Positions 1 through 11,619 of a stretch of DNA of 64,000 bases are shown here, one piece after another. The DNA is from Hymenoscyphus infarciens (lineage: Eukaryota > Ascomycota > Leotiomycetes > Helotiales > Helotiaceae). Both the position numbers and the translations under genes were made by a program. The notes under the pieces are model-generated. The model saw nothing but the letters and a program-made list of their open reading frames with translations, was not told the origin of the DNA and did not search any database. The stretch is taken from contig LLCB01000224.1 of assembly GCA_001414345.1 (NCBI GenBank), positions 35,773 through 99,772 of the forward strand, in the 5' to 3' direction. Numbering within the stretch: position 1 is the first letter of the stretch; every line of letters starts with the position of its first letter.

Positions 1-93
1 CTTTAATAGTACTAATAATTCTAAGCTATAGAGAATAATTCTATAGCTTTTAAAGAGTCTTATAATTACTTATAATTAATAAGAGATAATACT

Positions 94-570
94 TATAATA
101 GTATACTATCCTAGATTATTATATAATAGCACTATTCTAAATTATTAGCATTCGTAAAACTGCTAATACCTCTAAGTAGTACTAATACCTCTAATACCTC
201 TAAGGCCGAGATTACGAATAACTAATACTTATATAAGTAAAGTGCTAAAGGTATTAATATCTAATATTTATATATAGAAGAGATTAAGGTTTAGATATTA
301 TATATTTAGCTTTCTAAAGAATTAGAGGTTATATATTTAGCTTTTCAGCTCTTATTATTTAGTATTAGCTATATTAGATAGAGCTTAGTTATTATTATTA
401 TTAGAACTTAGAAGCTTCTAACCTTCTTATATATAGACGTTTATGTTTAGTATAGTAGAGAGATAGTTATTATTTTCTTTTATATTAGAGCCTAGTATCT
501 ATATACGTTATTCTACTATATGTACTTCTATATACCTCTACTGTAGTTATATATATTTTATACTATTATA
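94..570 (+). repeat. 5' LTR, 477 bp
   Basis: It matches 4970-5446 end to end with the same length. All the differences I could find by eye (about 30) are C/T or A/G transitions, as expected from RIP acting separately on each copy. Preceded by ATACT at 89-93. Confidence 0.92.
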
Positions 571-3500
571 TAAAAATAATAACTGTTCTTCGCTAGTAAT
601 AGCCTTAATAATATCTCCTTCGAGCTTATCGCTACTCTTTATTTAGAAGTCGATTTACTCTTAATTTAGAATATTATAATAATATTCTTAAATAGCTAGG
701 TAATTAGAGACTACCTAGATAGCTAGTAATAGCAGGGTTTATTATCTATATAGATAGCTAGTATAAATCGTGTTTTAGTATATATTAAGAGATTAGAATA
801 TACTAAGTATTTCCTAAGAGTTCTAATAACCCTAGATTTAGTAAATAAGTCGACTTATAATAGTTATTTAAAAGGCTTCTAAATCTAATCTTACCCCTCC
901 CTCTAAATTAGTATCTTTAAAATGTCGAACCTAGTTCTACTATAAGGCGTTAAACGCCTTTCTAAGGCTACTTCCCTTTTCAAAAACCGTCTAAATAGCA
1001 CTTGTATACTAAGATTAAGAAGATCCTAATAAAATAATAGTTAAAGAGACTAGTAAGACTTCTTAAATATAGACTAGATATAGTTAGTTATATAAGCTTT
1101 AAAAATAGAGAATTAAGAAATAAGGAATTAGCTAGCTAAGCTAGAAAGACAGATAAGTAAGCTTATAATTTAAAGTTAATAAAACACTTCGTATTCTAAC
1201 CCTCTCTAATTTAATCCTCTTTTAAACTCTTAATCGAACTCTCTTCTACTTCTAAGCCTAAATTCATACCCCTTTCAGCTATAGGTAGCTGCCTCTAATA
1301 CCTTCTAATAACCCTCTTCTAGAGCTACCCCTCTTTTTAAAAGACTCTCTAAACCCTCTCTAATCTATAACTATATACTAAGACTTAGAAGATCTTAATA
1401 AAATAATAAGTAAGACTTCTTAGATATAGATAATATATTAACGAGATAGTAGTATAAAAATAAAGAATAAAATAATTAGTTAAATAAGATAGATATAATT
1501 ATAAGTAAACTATAAAGTTAATAAACACTCTATCTCTAAACTCTTACTAATCTAACTCTCTTTTAAACCTTTGTTTAAACCCTCTTTTGCTTTTTAAAAC
1601 CTATATTTAGACCTTCTTTACTTATAAGCCTCTACTTCTAATAAACTTTATACTACTTCTTAAACCTTGAATTAGATATAAATCAGTTAAAATACACTTT
1701 CTATTAGGATAAAACTTAGAAGTAAGCTCTTAACTAAGTTATTACTATTTCTCGACTAAATATTATCTAACTCTACTCTAAACTTTTCCTTTAAAAATAC
1801 CTCTACTAGTAGATATTTAAAAAGACTACAGTTATAGACTAAGTCTCTACTAGTATAAAGGTTAAAAGAGATAGAAGTTAAAAGAGAAGAAAGTAGAATT
1901 AGAAGAAGAATATACTAAAGAAACTTTTACTAACTTTAAAAGGTTACTTTTCAAGTATAGCTATACTTAAATAGATACTAGAATTAGAAAGGTTCTTTTA
2001 TATATAGAATAAAATAAGATTATACTTTAGCTCTAAAACGCCTCTACTACTCTTAAGAGATACTAGAATTATAACTTTACTAAGATAGTGAATAATCTTT
2101 TAGCTATAAATAAGAAGACCTACTAAAACGCTAAGTTATAAGATATTAATACTATAGTTTAAATTACCCTCTTCTTATCTAATTTAGCCTTAAACTCTCT
2201 ATAATACGATAGTAAATCGTCCTCTACTTTAGAAGTAGAATTTAAAATTAGAAGATGTTTAAGTTCTTAAGTACCTTAAAGGGAATAAGGTAATATAACA
2301 ACTTTGGTATTAAACTCCTTTAACTAGCTAAAACTCTACTAACTCTAGTATAGAGTCTTTCTTACTTTTCTAGCTAGGCTAGAAGTTCCTTTTTTTTATT
2401 TAAACTTTTTAAAGTAGATATAAGTTAGTTAAAATACGCTTTCTATTAAGATAAAATAAAGAAGTAAACTCTTAACTAAGTTATTACTATTTCTCGACTA
2501 AGTACTATCTAATCTACTTTAAACTTTTATAATTTTACTTTAAACTTTTTCCTTATTATTTCTAAAGTAGAATTAGAATTAGAAGACGATTTTAAATAAG
2601 TCCTTAAGTACTCTAATTTAGACCTAAATTACTAAAGAGAATAAGGCAGCTTATAAGCCTAAGTAATATAGTTTTATATAACTAGATATCTAAACTTAGA
2701 TACTACTATATCTATAACTGTCTCTTTATTATCCCTAGATACTTAGATAATAATTTCAACTTTAATAATTTAGCTATAACTTCGCTTTTAACTAACTAAA
2801 ACTATACCTTTTATTATCTTAAACTTTAGATAGCATTTTTAATATTTAGTAATAAACTTCGCCTTTAACTAGCTAAATCTACCTCTCCTCTTATTATCCT
2901 AGACTTTAGATAACAATTTTAAACTTTAATAATATTTAGTAATAACTCTTTTGTTTTAACTAGCCGAAACCACCTCTTTTATTATTCTTAGATACTTAGA
3001 CAATTCAATAAACATTTAGTAATAACTTCGCCTTTAACTAGTCGAAACCTAACTAACTCTAATAAGAGTCTTATAGTTATTACTTTCTTACTTTCTTTTA
3101 TATCTAGTATATTAGATGTTTTATTTGAATTTGAATCAGATACGAATTAGTACGCTCTCGAAGTAAGCTCTTAACTAAGTTATTACTATTATCTATAATA
3201 TTACCTCTTAATATTTACCTTCAACTCCGCTTTAAACTTTTTCTGATTTTACTTTAAACTTTTAAATTTTTAAACTTTTTCTAACCTACTAGATAGGATC
3301 AGACTATACTCTTTTAGCAAACGCGAATACTTATACTTTAATATTAAAGGATTAGAAACGAAGTCTCTTTTATAAGCATCTACGAACTAGGTTAGATACT
3401 ATTTAGATCCTACTTAGTATCTTATAGATAATTTTTAGGGTTTACTACATTGTCTAAGAGACTTTTATAGAGCTAGGACTACTCTAACACCTCTCTAAAT

Positions 3501-4956
3501 AGCTTAATATATAAGAATTAGATAAGAATTAGGTAAAAGAGTTAATTTATAAAACTCTATTAAATACCCTCTAATTCTAATTACTCTTAATAAGAAACTT
3601 ATAATAAAAACCTAAGATAAAACACTAACTAGTAGGAATGTTTAAAGTTAATAAAGTAAAGAACTAAGACTAAGTTACTACTAAAATAGAGCCTACTAAC
3701 TCTCTCTAGGTTATAGCCTCTCCTTCCTCTAACTTATTATCCTCCTCTCTATCCTCCTAAGCGTAAGAAGCCTAAATCGGCTCTTCCTCTACTACCTCCT
3801 CCTTATAAGTACGCTTCTTATCTTAATAACCTCTTATAACTAGCTTCGAGGAAGACGCCTATAAACTCTTTAGATAGGCCTCGAAGAGAACCTAAACCTA
3901 GGTTTAGACAAAGGTCTTACTCTCTATAGCATAGTATAAGGACTATTAAATATTAGTAACTAAAACCCCTCTAATAAGTAAGGGGTACTTATAGTAACCT
4001 TAGTACGAAGCGCTCGAGTCTCTTCTAGGAGAGTAAACTATATCTCTAAGCTATTTTTTAGTACCTCTATACTAGTAATAACTAATACCTTATCTAAGGC
4101 CTTTATAGCCTTCTTAACCTCCTCTTTCTCCTCTTTACTTTAAAGCTTATTAAACTCCTTCTTAATAAACTATAGTAACTACCTAAGTTAGAATAGATTT
4201 AGTATATATTTAGAATTAAACTTACTAAGATATATATAGTATTCTACTCTACGTAGTACCTATACTTCTTTAACTTTAGCTTCTTAAAAGCATATATATA
4301 ATCTCTATTCTAAGATTTTATCTAAAGGTACTAAATATAGTAGACTCGGTAAGTAGCTAGTAGTATACTAGGAGGACATAGAAGAGGCATTTTGCTATAT
4401 CAGATTAGCTCTAAATTAGGTCTGATTAAGAAGAGAAGAACTTACTTTTATATATATATATATAGTATATATATTCTAGGAGATAAGTTAGTATATAAGG
4501 ATATACCTAATTAGAAGGTATTCTTACTATTTATATATTATTTAGATGAAAAGAAAAGAAAAAGAGAAGTTAGAATCAGAGAAAAGTCGTCTATTAATAT
4601 ACTACTTATAATAATAGCTATTACTTTATAATTATTATTTATTACTTAATAATTACTATTATAATATATAATAATAGTAAGAATATAATAACTTTATAGT
4701 AGTATACTACTCTCTACTTAATAGCTAATAATTAGCCTCTTTTCTATTCATATCCTATTATTATATAGTATATAGTAGTAAATAAAAAGCGATTAGCTCT
4801 TAAATAACAATACTACTAGCTACTAACCCTACCTCGACTACTAGATACTATAATAGTAAGATAAAGTTATATTCTTTATAATAAAAAGATAAATAATACT
4901 CTAATTAACCTAATACTATACTAATCGACAACCGAAGACTCGGGACGAGTCTTTTT

Positions 4957-4969
4957 AAAGGAGAGGGAA
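4957..4969 (+). other. Polypurine tract of the LTR element
   Basis: Thirteen-base A/G run directly abutting the 3' LTR, where plus-strand DNA synthesis of an LTR retroelement is primed. It fixes the orientation and the LTR start at 4970. Confidence 0.75.
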
Positions 4970-5446
4970 TATAATAGTATACTATTCTAGATTATTATAT
5001 AATAGCACTATCCTGAATTGTCGGCATTCGTGAAACTACTAATACCTCTAAGTAGTACTAATACCTCTAATACCCCTAGAGCTGAGATTACAAATAACTA
5101 ATACTTATATAAGCGAAGTGCTAAAGGTATTAATATCTGATATTTATATATAGAAGAGATTAAGGTTTAGATATTATATATTTAGCTTTCCGAAGAATTA
5201 GAGGTTATATATTTAGCTTTTTAGCTCTTATTATTTAGTATTAGCTATATTAGACAAGACTTAGTTATTATTATTATTAGAACTTAAAAGCTTCTAACCT
5301 TCTTATATATAGACGTTTATATTTAGTATAGTAGAGAGATAGTTATTATTTTCTTCTATATTAGAGCCTAGTATCTACATACGTTATTCTACTATACGCA
5401 CTCCTATATGCCTCTACTATAGTTATATATATTTCGTGCTATTATA
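4970..5446 (+). repeat. 3' LTR, 477 bp
   Basis: Partner of 94-570, followed by the target duplication ATACT at 5447-5451. Confidence 0.92.
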
Positions 5447-6137
5447 ATACTACTTAGTAGAATTCTCTCTATTCTATAATCTAATATATCTTATAAGTAT
5501 AGAGTTAAATCGACTTATTTTACTTATATAACTCTAGTACTATCTATAAGAGTAATTATAAAGTAAAAGCTACCTAAGCTAAATAATAATAAGATAATTA
5601 TAATACTTAATTATCTTATAATATTCTTATCTCTAGTAATTAAAATACTTTTAAAAAAGTTATATAAATTCTAAAGCCTTTTTATAACTATATAATATAT
5701 ATATAGAGTACTAAATAGTCTACTAATTAAGATATAGCTTCTAATTATCTTATTACTTTAAATAGATTAGTAGAGTATATATATAATATATAAGATAAAT
5801 TTAGAATATAAGATAATAAAGATTATATCTACTAGTACTCTAATAATTACTAGATAAAGATTAATAAATACTTCTTTAAGACTAAGAATACTCTAGTATA
5901 TTATACTTTAATTATAATTACTCTTAAGATAAAGTTTAAGTAGTTTTAATATAAGTAAAGAGATATAAGTTAGTAGAAAGATATAAACTATCTAGATTTA
6001 TAAGTATTATAAGCTAATAGATATATTAGAGAGGTTTAAGTAGAATATAAAGATCTTATAATATCTTAAGATAATAATACTAGAGATAAAAGGGCTCGGT
6101 TACTAGATAACTTTAAAAGAGATATAGATATAGTTAT

Positions 6138-6307
6138 TATTAGTATATATTTAAGAGTAAATAGCGATTCGGATTAGTATACGTAGATACACGTGCTTCT
6201 CGCTTAAGAGCTACTTAAGTAGGCATCGTAGCTAGCTTTACTTAGTATATACAAACGATAATATAACTCTTTTTATATCGCTTTTATAACTATAAGTTAT
6301 ACTAATA
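6138..6307. repeat. Left LTR, 170 bp
   Basis: Begins tattagtatat, ends actaata; same length as 8399-8568. Confidence 0.88.
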
Positions 6308-6429
6308 CTAATTAGTAGACGTATAGATTAGATACTTAGTTACTTCGTATATTTCTACTATAGATATACTTATATAAAAGTAAACTTAATATTACTAGTA
6401 GACTCCCCTTCTCTAATCGTAACTCCTTC

Positions 6430-6870
6430 TACTATAATTTTCAATAAATAGTAAATACTTCTTAATATAAGAAACACCGATTATAAATACTAACCTTCTA
6501 CCGACTCTCTATAGACCTTCGAGAGACCTCCTACCTCTCTCTAAAGAGACCTCTCGAACGCCTACTATATATAAAATCGTTAGTACTAATACTTAATAAA
6601 CTATAAACGCTTCTTAAGATAGGAAGCGCCGATTACGAATATTAACCTCTTACTAATCTTCTTTTATCTACTGAGATAATTTATACTCTCTAAGACTTAA
6701 CCTCTAAGAGACCTCTTAAACGCCTACTAAATATAAGACTAGTAGTATCGTTTTAATAAAATATAAACGCTTCTTAAAATAGAAAGTACTAATTATAAAC
6801 CTCGACCTTCTACCTCTCTCTAAGATAATTTATACTCTCTAAGACACTTGTTTACTTAAAACCTAATAAC
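6430..6870. repeat. Three degenerate ~170-bp tandem repeats inside the short LTR element
   Basis: The block 'ataaacgcttcttaa' followed by a GAAG/GAAA-CACCGATTA-like stretch occurs near 6450, 6602 and 6768. Each copy is followed by ccttctac/cctcttac and a run of ctctctaa and gagacctct motifs. Confidence 0.6.
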
Positions 6871-7753
6871 GACTTTTTAATAACATCTACTACTTTAAAT
6901 AATAATAATATAGTAGATATATCGATAGAGGAGACGTAGTATACTACTAAATAAGAAGAGAAGTATACTAAAGAAGAGAATAAAGACCTTCTTCTTTAGA
7001 ACGAATTTTAAGTAGACTTTAAAGAATAGGACTAAGATAACTTCGTTAAAGTCTACTAGTCTACTACTACTAAGTTATAATAGACGCTTTATAGAAGAGG
7101 TATATAGATTAAGACGGATAGATATAAAATGCTTATATCTTAGGTACTATATAACACCGCTACTAAGGTTAACTAAACTAAGTAGTCGAATAAAGAAATA
7201 TTAAAAGCTATAGTAGCTAAGAGAGCTAGTACTAAGACCTTTAGATCTTGTTATAAATATATAAAGATATACGTTAAAAGATAATAAAAACTATAGTAAT
7301 AATAATATCTAGCCTTCTTAGATATTACTAGTAATAACTTCGATAGTCTTGCCGACCTTAGTCTATTATATACTACTTAACCTCTAATCTAACCTCTAGG
7401 TCTACTAGAAGATAACTATACCTCTTTTAATAACGATGCTATTACTAATAACTTCGATAATCCCCTCGCTAACCTAGGTTTATTATATGTTATCTAAACT
7501 TAAGATAACGAAGATAACGGAGTTAAGAATAAGAACTATATCGTAGTACTACTAGGCGGTCCTATAAAGTTTTAACCTATAGTTATAAAGCTATACTTTT
7601 TCGAAACTTCTAAAACTTTTAGAATAGTACTAGCGAATAAAGGAATTTCTAGGATAGCACTGTTAAATAATCTGACGAATAATCTAACGAATAATCTAAT
7701 ACTATAAACTTATGAAAAAGAGAGAGCTTTTGTTTAATATTAATATCGACTTC

Positions 7754-8051
7754 GTTATTTAGAAATTTATTAGAACGCTGATATCCTAGAACCCCTTTTA
7801 GAACCGCTCTAGGGTTATTTAGAAGTTTATTAAGACGCCGATATCCTAGAACCTCTTTTAGAACCGCTCTAGAGTTATTTAGAAATTTATTAGAACGCTG
7901 ATATCCTAGAACTCTTTTTAGAACCGCTCTAGAGTTATTTAGAAGTTTATTAAGACGCCGATATCCTAGAACCTCTTTCAGAACCGCTCTAGAGTTATTT
8001 AGAAGTTTATTAAGACGCTAATATCCTAGAACCTCTTTCAGAACCGCTCTA
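7754..8051 (+). repeat. Five-copy 60-bp minisatellite inside the short LTR element
   Basis: The units repeat with an exact 60-base period. Each contains gttatttagaaRtttatta, acgcYRatatcctagaac and gaaccgctcta. Sixty is divisible by three, so one + frame gives a 20-residue repeat (L-F-R-S-L-L-R-R-R-Y-P-R-T-S-F-R-T-A-L-E in the two stop-free copies, 2 and 4). Copies 1, 3 and 5 have a stop at the tenth codon (TGA or TAA in place of CGA). Confidence 0.9.
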
Positions 8052-8398
8052 AAGGCGCGGACGTGGCTAACTCTGAAAGCTTCCGAGGCCTCTAAGCGAC
8101 TTCGAAGTATTATTCTAAGAGTTCGAAACCTTTATCTCTAATTTAAGCGATAATAGTGATGACTTTGATATTCCTACTAAACGTCTAGAGTATAATCGGC
8201 GATAGGACGATCCTAGTAAAGGCCTACTAATATAAAGAAATATATACTTTAATCTAGGTTAATATATATAGAATAGAGTAAGAGATAATAAGGGCTCTTA
8301 TTTAGTTGAAGATAATAGATAGAGGGCTGTGATTAGTTAGATAGAGAATTTTAATAATTTTTAGAGTACTAACTTCTGTTGTTTTAAAGAAGTACTAG

Positions 8399-8568
8399 TA
8401 TTAGTATATATTTAAGAGTAAATAGCGATTTAGATTAGTATACGTAGGTATATATGCTTCTCGCTTAAGAGCTACTTAAGTAGGCATCGTAGCTAGCTTT
8501 ACTTAGTATATACGAACGATAATATAACTCTTTTTATATCGCTTTTATAACTATAAGTTATACTAATA
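8399..8568. repeat. Right LTR, 170 bp
   Basis: Partner of 6138-6307, followed by the target duplication GTTAT at 8569-8573. Confidence 0.88.
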
Positions 8569-9289
8569 GTTATAATATATAACTTTATAGAAGATAATTC
8601 TCTTAATACATAGTTCTATTAAAAGCTCTTCTACCTTAATATATATAAAAGTTTATCTTAATACTAGTATTATATACTTAAGTTAAAAGCTATATATCGT
8701 CTTACTTAATTAGGATTAGATATAGTCTTAATTCCTATAATAAGTAGTAATTATAAGAGAGTATTCTCTTAAACTAAACTACTTATTATAGAGTAAAGGA
8801 ATCGCTTTTAACCTAATATAATAGAGGTAACTTAGTACTTCTAAGTATAGATTATTATAGACTAAAAGTTATAAGAGAAGTAGAGAGAAAAGGACTTAGA
8901 AAGTAAGTAATAGAATAAAGAGAATTAAGTTATTACTAATCTACTAAGATAATACTATAATTTAAGTATAATATCTCGTCTTTTAGTAGCTTTAATAATA
9001 TTATTATTTTTAATACTTCTTAAAGTAGTTTATAATATTAGTACTTTTTATTACTTTTTACTTATTTTAATGTTTTTTACTTATACTTTCTATTCTATTC
9101 TATTCTCTCTAGTACCTCTTCTTACCTAGCCCCCTCTTTTAGTCTTCCTTACCTCTCCTATCTAAATTTAGCATCTCTCCTACCTAATTTAGCCTAGCCT
9201 ATAAGTGAAATTAGCCTATCCTCTCCTTTCCTAATAGAGAGGGGTAGCCTATCCTCTCTAGAGTGCTAGGCTGACTAAGGCGGGGAAAG

Positions 9290-11619
9290 CTAAAACACTG
9301 GATCTCTCCCTCGAGCATGTTGCACTGGTTCTCCAATTGGTCGTGCAGGAGATGGCTTTCGTTGTGGAATGACATATCGAACACCTTCCTCTATTCGGCG
9401 TCTGGGAGTCAGTTCTTGCTCTGGAGATCGCGCCCGCGAGGTGGCTCGAGGGGTTGACTCGCGGTCATCGTCCCGATATTGAGTTTGATGCTGAACATGG
9501 CTTCGTCGTGGTGGAGTAGCTGCTTCATCGTCCTGGTAATGCCCTCGAGAAGGTGTTCTGGCACTTTGTCGCGGGGTTGACTCGAGGTCCTCATATTGAG
9601 TTCTATGAGCCTGAATTCGTCGTGGTGCGACCTCTGGCTCCTGCTCCCAGAATTCATCTTGGGAACGCGTGCTGACTTGTTGAGTTTCCCCTTGATTTTC
9701 GTGCCGAGTCGACCGGGTTCGATGTGGAAGAATTTCCTCTCTCAACGCCGAAACATACTGATCGTATGGGTCCAGTGGCCCACGGGTGTATGGTGCCATC
9801 TCCTGGTTAGCACGCGGGCGTTCGCGCCCGATTTCCTGTGCAAGAACCATGGCATCCTGGCCATCTATGAAAGACTGTCGTCGATGATGAGACTCGTGGT
9901 CTGAACCTGCTCTTGAATGAGGACCTGGGCGAACTTCCCGTGGATAAGGATGGGCTCTTGATGGAATCCGGTCTGGATATATCGACCAATCACCCCCGCC
10001 CGGCGGATCATTGGCAAACGTCTCTTCTGTGGGAGAAATGTTTTCACGTTCACTCGAGTTGCCCGATGTGGGTGGTGACTGGCGAGAATCAACACCACCT
10101 GCATGAGCTCTTCCATCAGCTGACCAAAAGTCACTTCTTGACGAAGACGAACTTGAGTTACGCGAGGAAAATCTCAATCGACTTCTGAGCTGAGCATCTT
10201 CGTGTTCCGCTAGTCTGAATCTTTCTCGATCGCCTTGGAGGGAGTTACCGTTTCGTTCTAGCTTGTGCCTAACCACCTGGGCTGGTAGCTCATGTGGTCC
10301 AGGACTAGATGAACGGTAATCAACGAATGGATCTGCTGGTAACTCTGCTCTCCTGGGGCTTCTGTCCCCGTCGGCCCAAGAATTTTCAGTAATGTCTTCT
10401 GTGGTAACCAGTGCCAAACGAGACATTGCATCCTGAAATTGCTCCCCCGTCGCTTGAGCTCCAGTGGTTGTCGGAACCTTTCGTACACGTTTGATGACCG
10501 GCTTGCGGATGAATTCTATGATGTTGTTAAATCCACTGGCGTATCCTCTCTGGCAGTTCTTATGAACTTGCCCGCGGAGTATGAAGGAGGGCGTACTCTC
10601 GTAGTCTTCTAATCGCTGTATCAGCGCTCTTCTATTGCCTTTACGGTTGAGATCACGATCTTTGCATTCTTGCTTCAGATCCGCAACCCACAAGCAATCG
10701 AACTTACTTTTGCTTTGATCTGATTGTCCTCGGTCCACGGAGCCCAGTTGTCGTTGAAGCTCGGCGGCTCTCCGTTCTTCCTCTAGTTTTGCGGTATGCA
10801 GCGAATTCAAGCGTGCATACTCTCCCTGCTGGGTTTCCTCGTCTTCCTCAACAGCCTTTCGCTCATTTTGGAGTTTCTTGGCATGCACGGAATTGAAGTG
10901 AGCTAGAATCTCTTGTTGGAGTTCCTCGTCCTCCTCGAATTCTGGCTCGGCTTTCTCTGGCATGAGATCGTACTCTTCGGTGACGTTCTGGATTCGAGAA
11001 GTTGGATTGAGGTCGTATCCATCATCTTTTGCCAGGTTGTTGTGACATGGTGGCATAGTTTGTCGGCCTCGTTGGGGTTGGCGTTGGCGAGGAGAGGTGT
11101 AGTGGGCCATTGTTTCATTTGCCGCGCTGTTTGCATAACTTGGTAGAGGAGAGTTACTGCCATGTGCCTCCGTTGTATAAAAGCTGCTGTAACTTGGTGG
11201 GGCTTCCACCTGTTTCCCATGATCTCAGTCAGTTCATCTACTTGCTAAATATTCAAGTGGTGTACAAGAAGAGTGTTCCTCGCCTCTTGCAGTGTTTATA
11301 AAGGAGTATTTTAAGGACAAGGTACTTTGAGAATTTGACTTACCACTGAAGGGCCTACACTAGCAGGTATTAGGTGCCTTGGCTTGGCACTGGGGTCAGG
11401 AGGGGAGCTGTAGCGGATGTGGCTTAGCCGCTGAGGAGTCTGACTAGTACGGTGAGACCTATGAAAATAATGAGTTTCCTTATATATTGGATAAGCAGGA
11501 TTTGAACTGTCTGACTTTGTGGATGAGGCAGCACTGAGACCTCTTCTGCTGTGACTTGTGCTCTTGGAGCCTTTTCTCACCCAGGAGTCCTTGGTGAGTT
11601 TAATGTCTCCAAAACCCAT
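9290..11619 (-). CDS. SAP-domain protein of mostly disordered sequence (two exons), probably truncated at its C-terminus
   Basis: Exons 11619-11344 and 11209-9290 (minus strand) give 731 residues. Intron 11343-11210 starts GTAAGT and ends CAG in phase 0. The long second exon has no ATG at its 5' end (it opens with GTG after the acceptor), which is why I place the start at 11619. Around residues 264-297 is a SAP-like helix-turn-helix (L-W-V-A-D-L-K-Q, then R-A-L-I-Q-R-L), a motif that binds DNA in chromatin and RNA-processing proteins. Before it are two tandem acidic ~30-residue repeats (E-E-D-E-E/T, then A-x-x-N-S). The C-terminal half is Ser/Arg/Pro-rich with repeated S-T-P-R and R-S/T-P units. 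The last codons and TAG stop (9290-9292) fall in the presumed hAT end at 9300, so the native C-terminus may be lost. Function unknown. Confidence 0.7.

Larger units (their letters stand above)
94..5446. mobile_element. LTR retrotransposon relic (5353 bp), RIP-mutated, inserted in the hAT
   Basis: Two 477-bp direct repeats (94-570 and 4970-5446) flank a ~4.4-kb interior, and the whole is bounded by 5-bp duplications ATACT (89-93, 5447-5451). A polypurine tract, aaaggagagggaa, sits immediately before the 3' LTR (4957-4969), so the element reads on the + strand. The LTR starts TATAA and ends ATTATA, consistent with TG...CA changed by RIP. The interior is full of stops and I could not recognise reverse transcriptase or integrase, so I cannot say whether it was autonomous. 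The ~100-bp segment at 1675-1765 recurs at 2405-2510 and in part at 3125-3195. Another segment at 1005-1090 recurs at 1378-1430. Confidence 0.9.
6138..8568. mobile_element. Short non-autonomous LTR element (2431 bp) with 170-bp LTRs, inserted in the hAT
   Basis: Direct repeats 6138-6307 and 8399-8568 are both 170 bp and differ at only about seven sites, all transitions. They are flanked by the 5-bp duplication GTTAT (6133-6137 and 8569-8573). The interior is ~2.1 kb, too short for gag-pol, and I recognise no retroelement domain. It instead holds a triple ~170-bp repeat (about 6430-6870), a duplicated block (about 7310-7380 and 7430-7500), and a five-copy 60-bp tandem array. This fits a TRIM/LARD-like element mobilised in trans. 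The internal stops and dinucleotide bias show RIP. Confidence 0.85.
1..9300 (+). mobile_element. RIP-degraded hAT DNA transposon, split by two nested LTR elements; left end outside window
   Basis: The hAT body is in three pieces: 1-93, 5447-6137 and 8569-9300. Joining across the 5-bp target duplications brings back hAT transposase-like text on the + strand. Bases 87-93 plus 5452-5480 read as a stop-broken D-N-T-x-x-W-N-S block (the usual DN-TRWNSWY). Around 5850-5950 is a region like N-x-I-K-I-N-K-Y-F followed by V-Y-Y-T-L-I. Around 8705-8850 is the C-terminal dimerisation region (L-D-I-V-L-I-P, then K-R-V-F-S, then R-N-R-F). Many TAA/TAG stops and near-absence of CA/TG indicate RIP. The right end is probably 9300, where the reverse strand begins CAGTGTTTTAG, a hAT-like terminus. 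Subterminal copies of agcctatcctctc lie near 9212 and 9246. The left terminus is not in the window. Confidence 0.75.

Noticed and set aside
7754..8051. CRISPR-like array
   Set aside because: Units are head-to-tail without spacers, in a eukaryotic retroelement.
9409..11301. Several ORFs overlapping the SAP gene on both strands
   Set aside because: Shadows of the long minus-strand exon; none has independent coding character.
11495..11520. Stretch like a reverse-complemented tRNA T-arm (ggatttgaac)
   Set aside because: It lies in exon 1 of the SAP gene; no acceptor, D or anticodon stems can be drawn around it.
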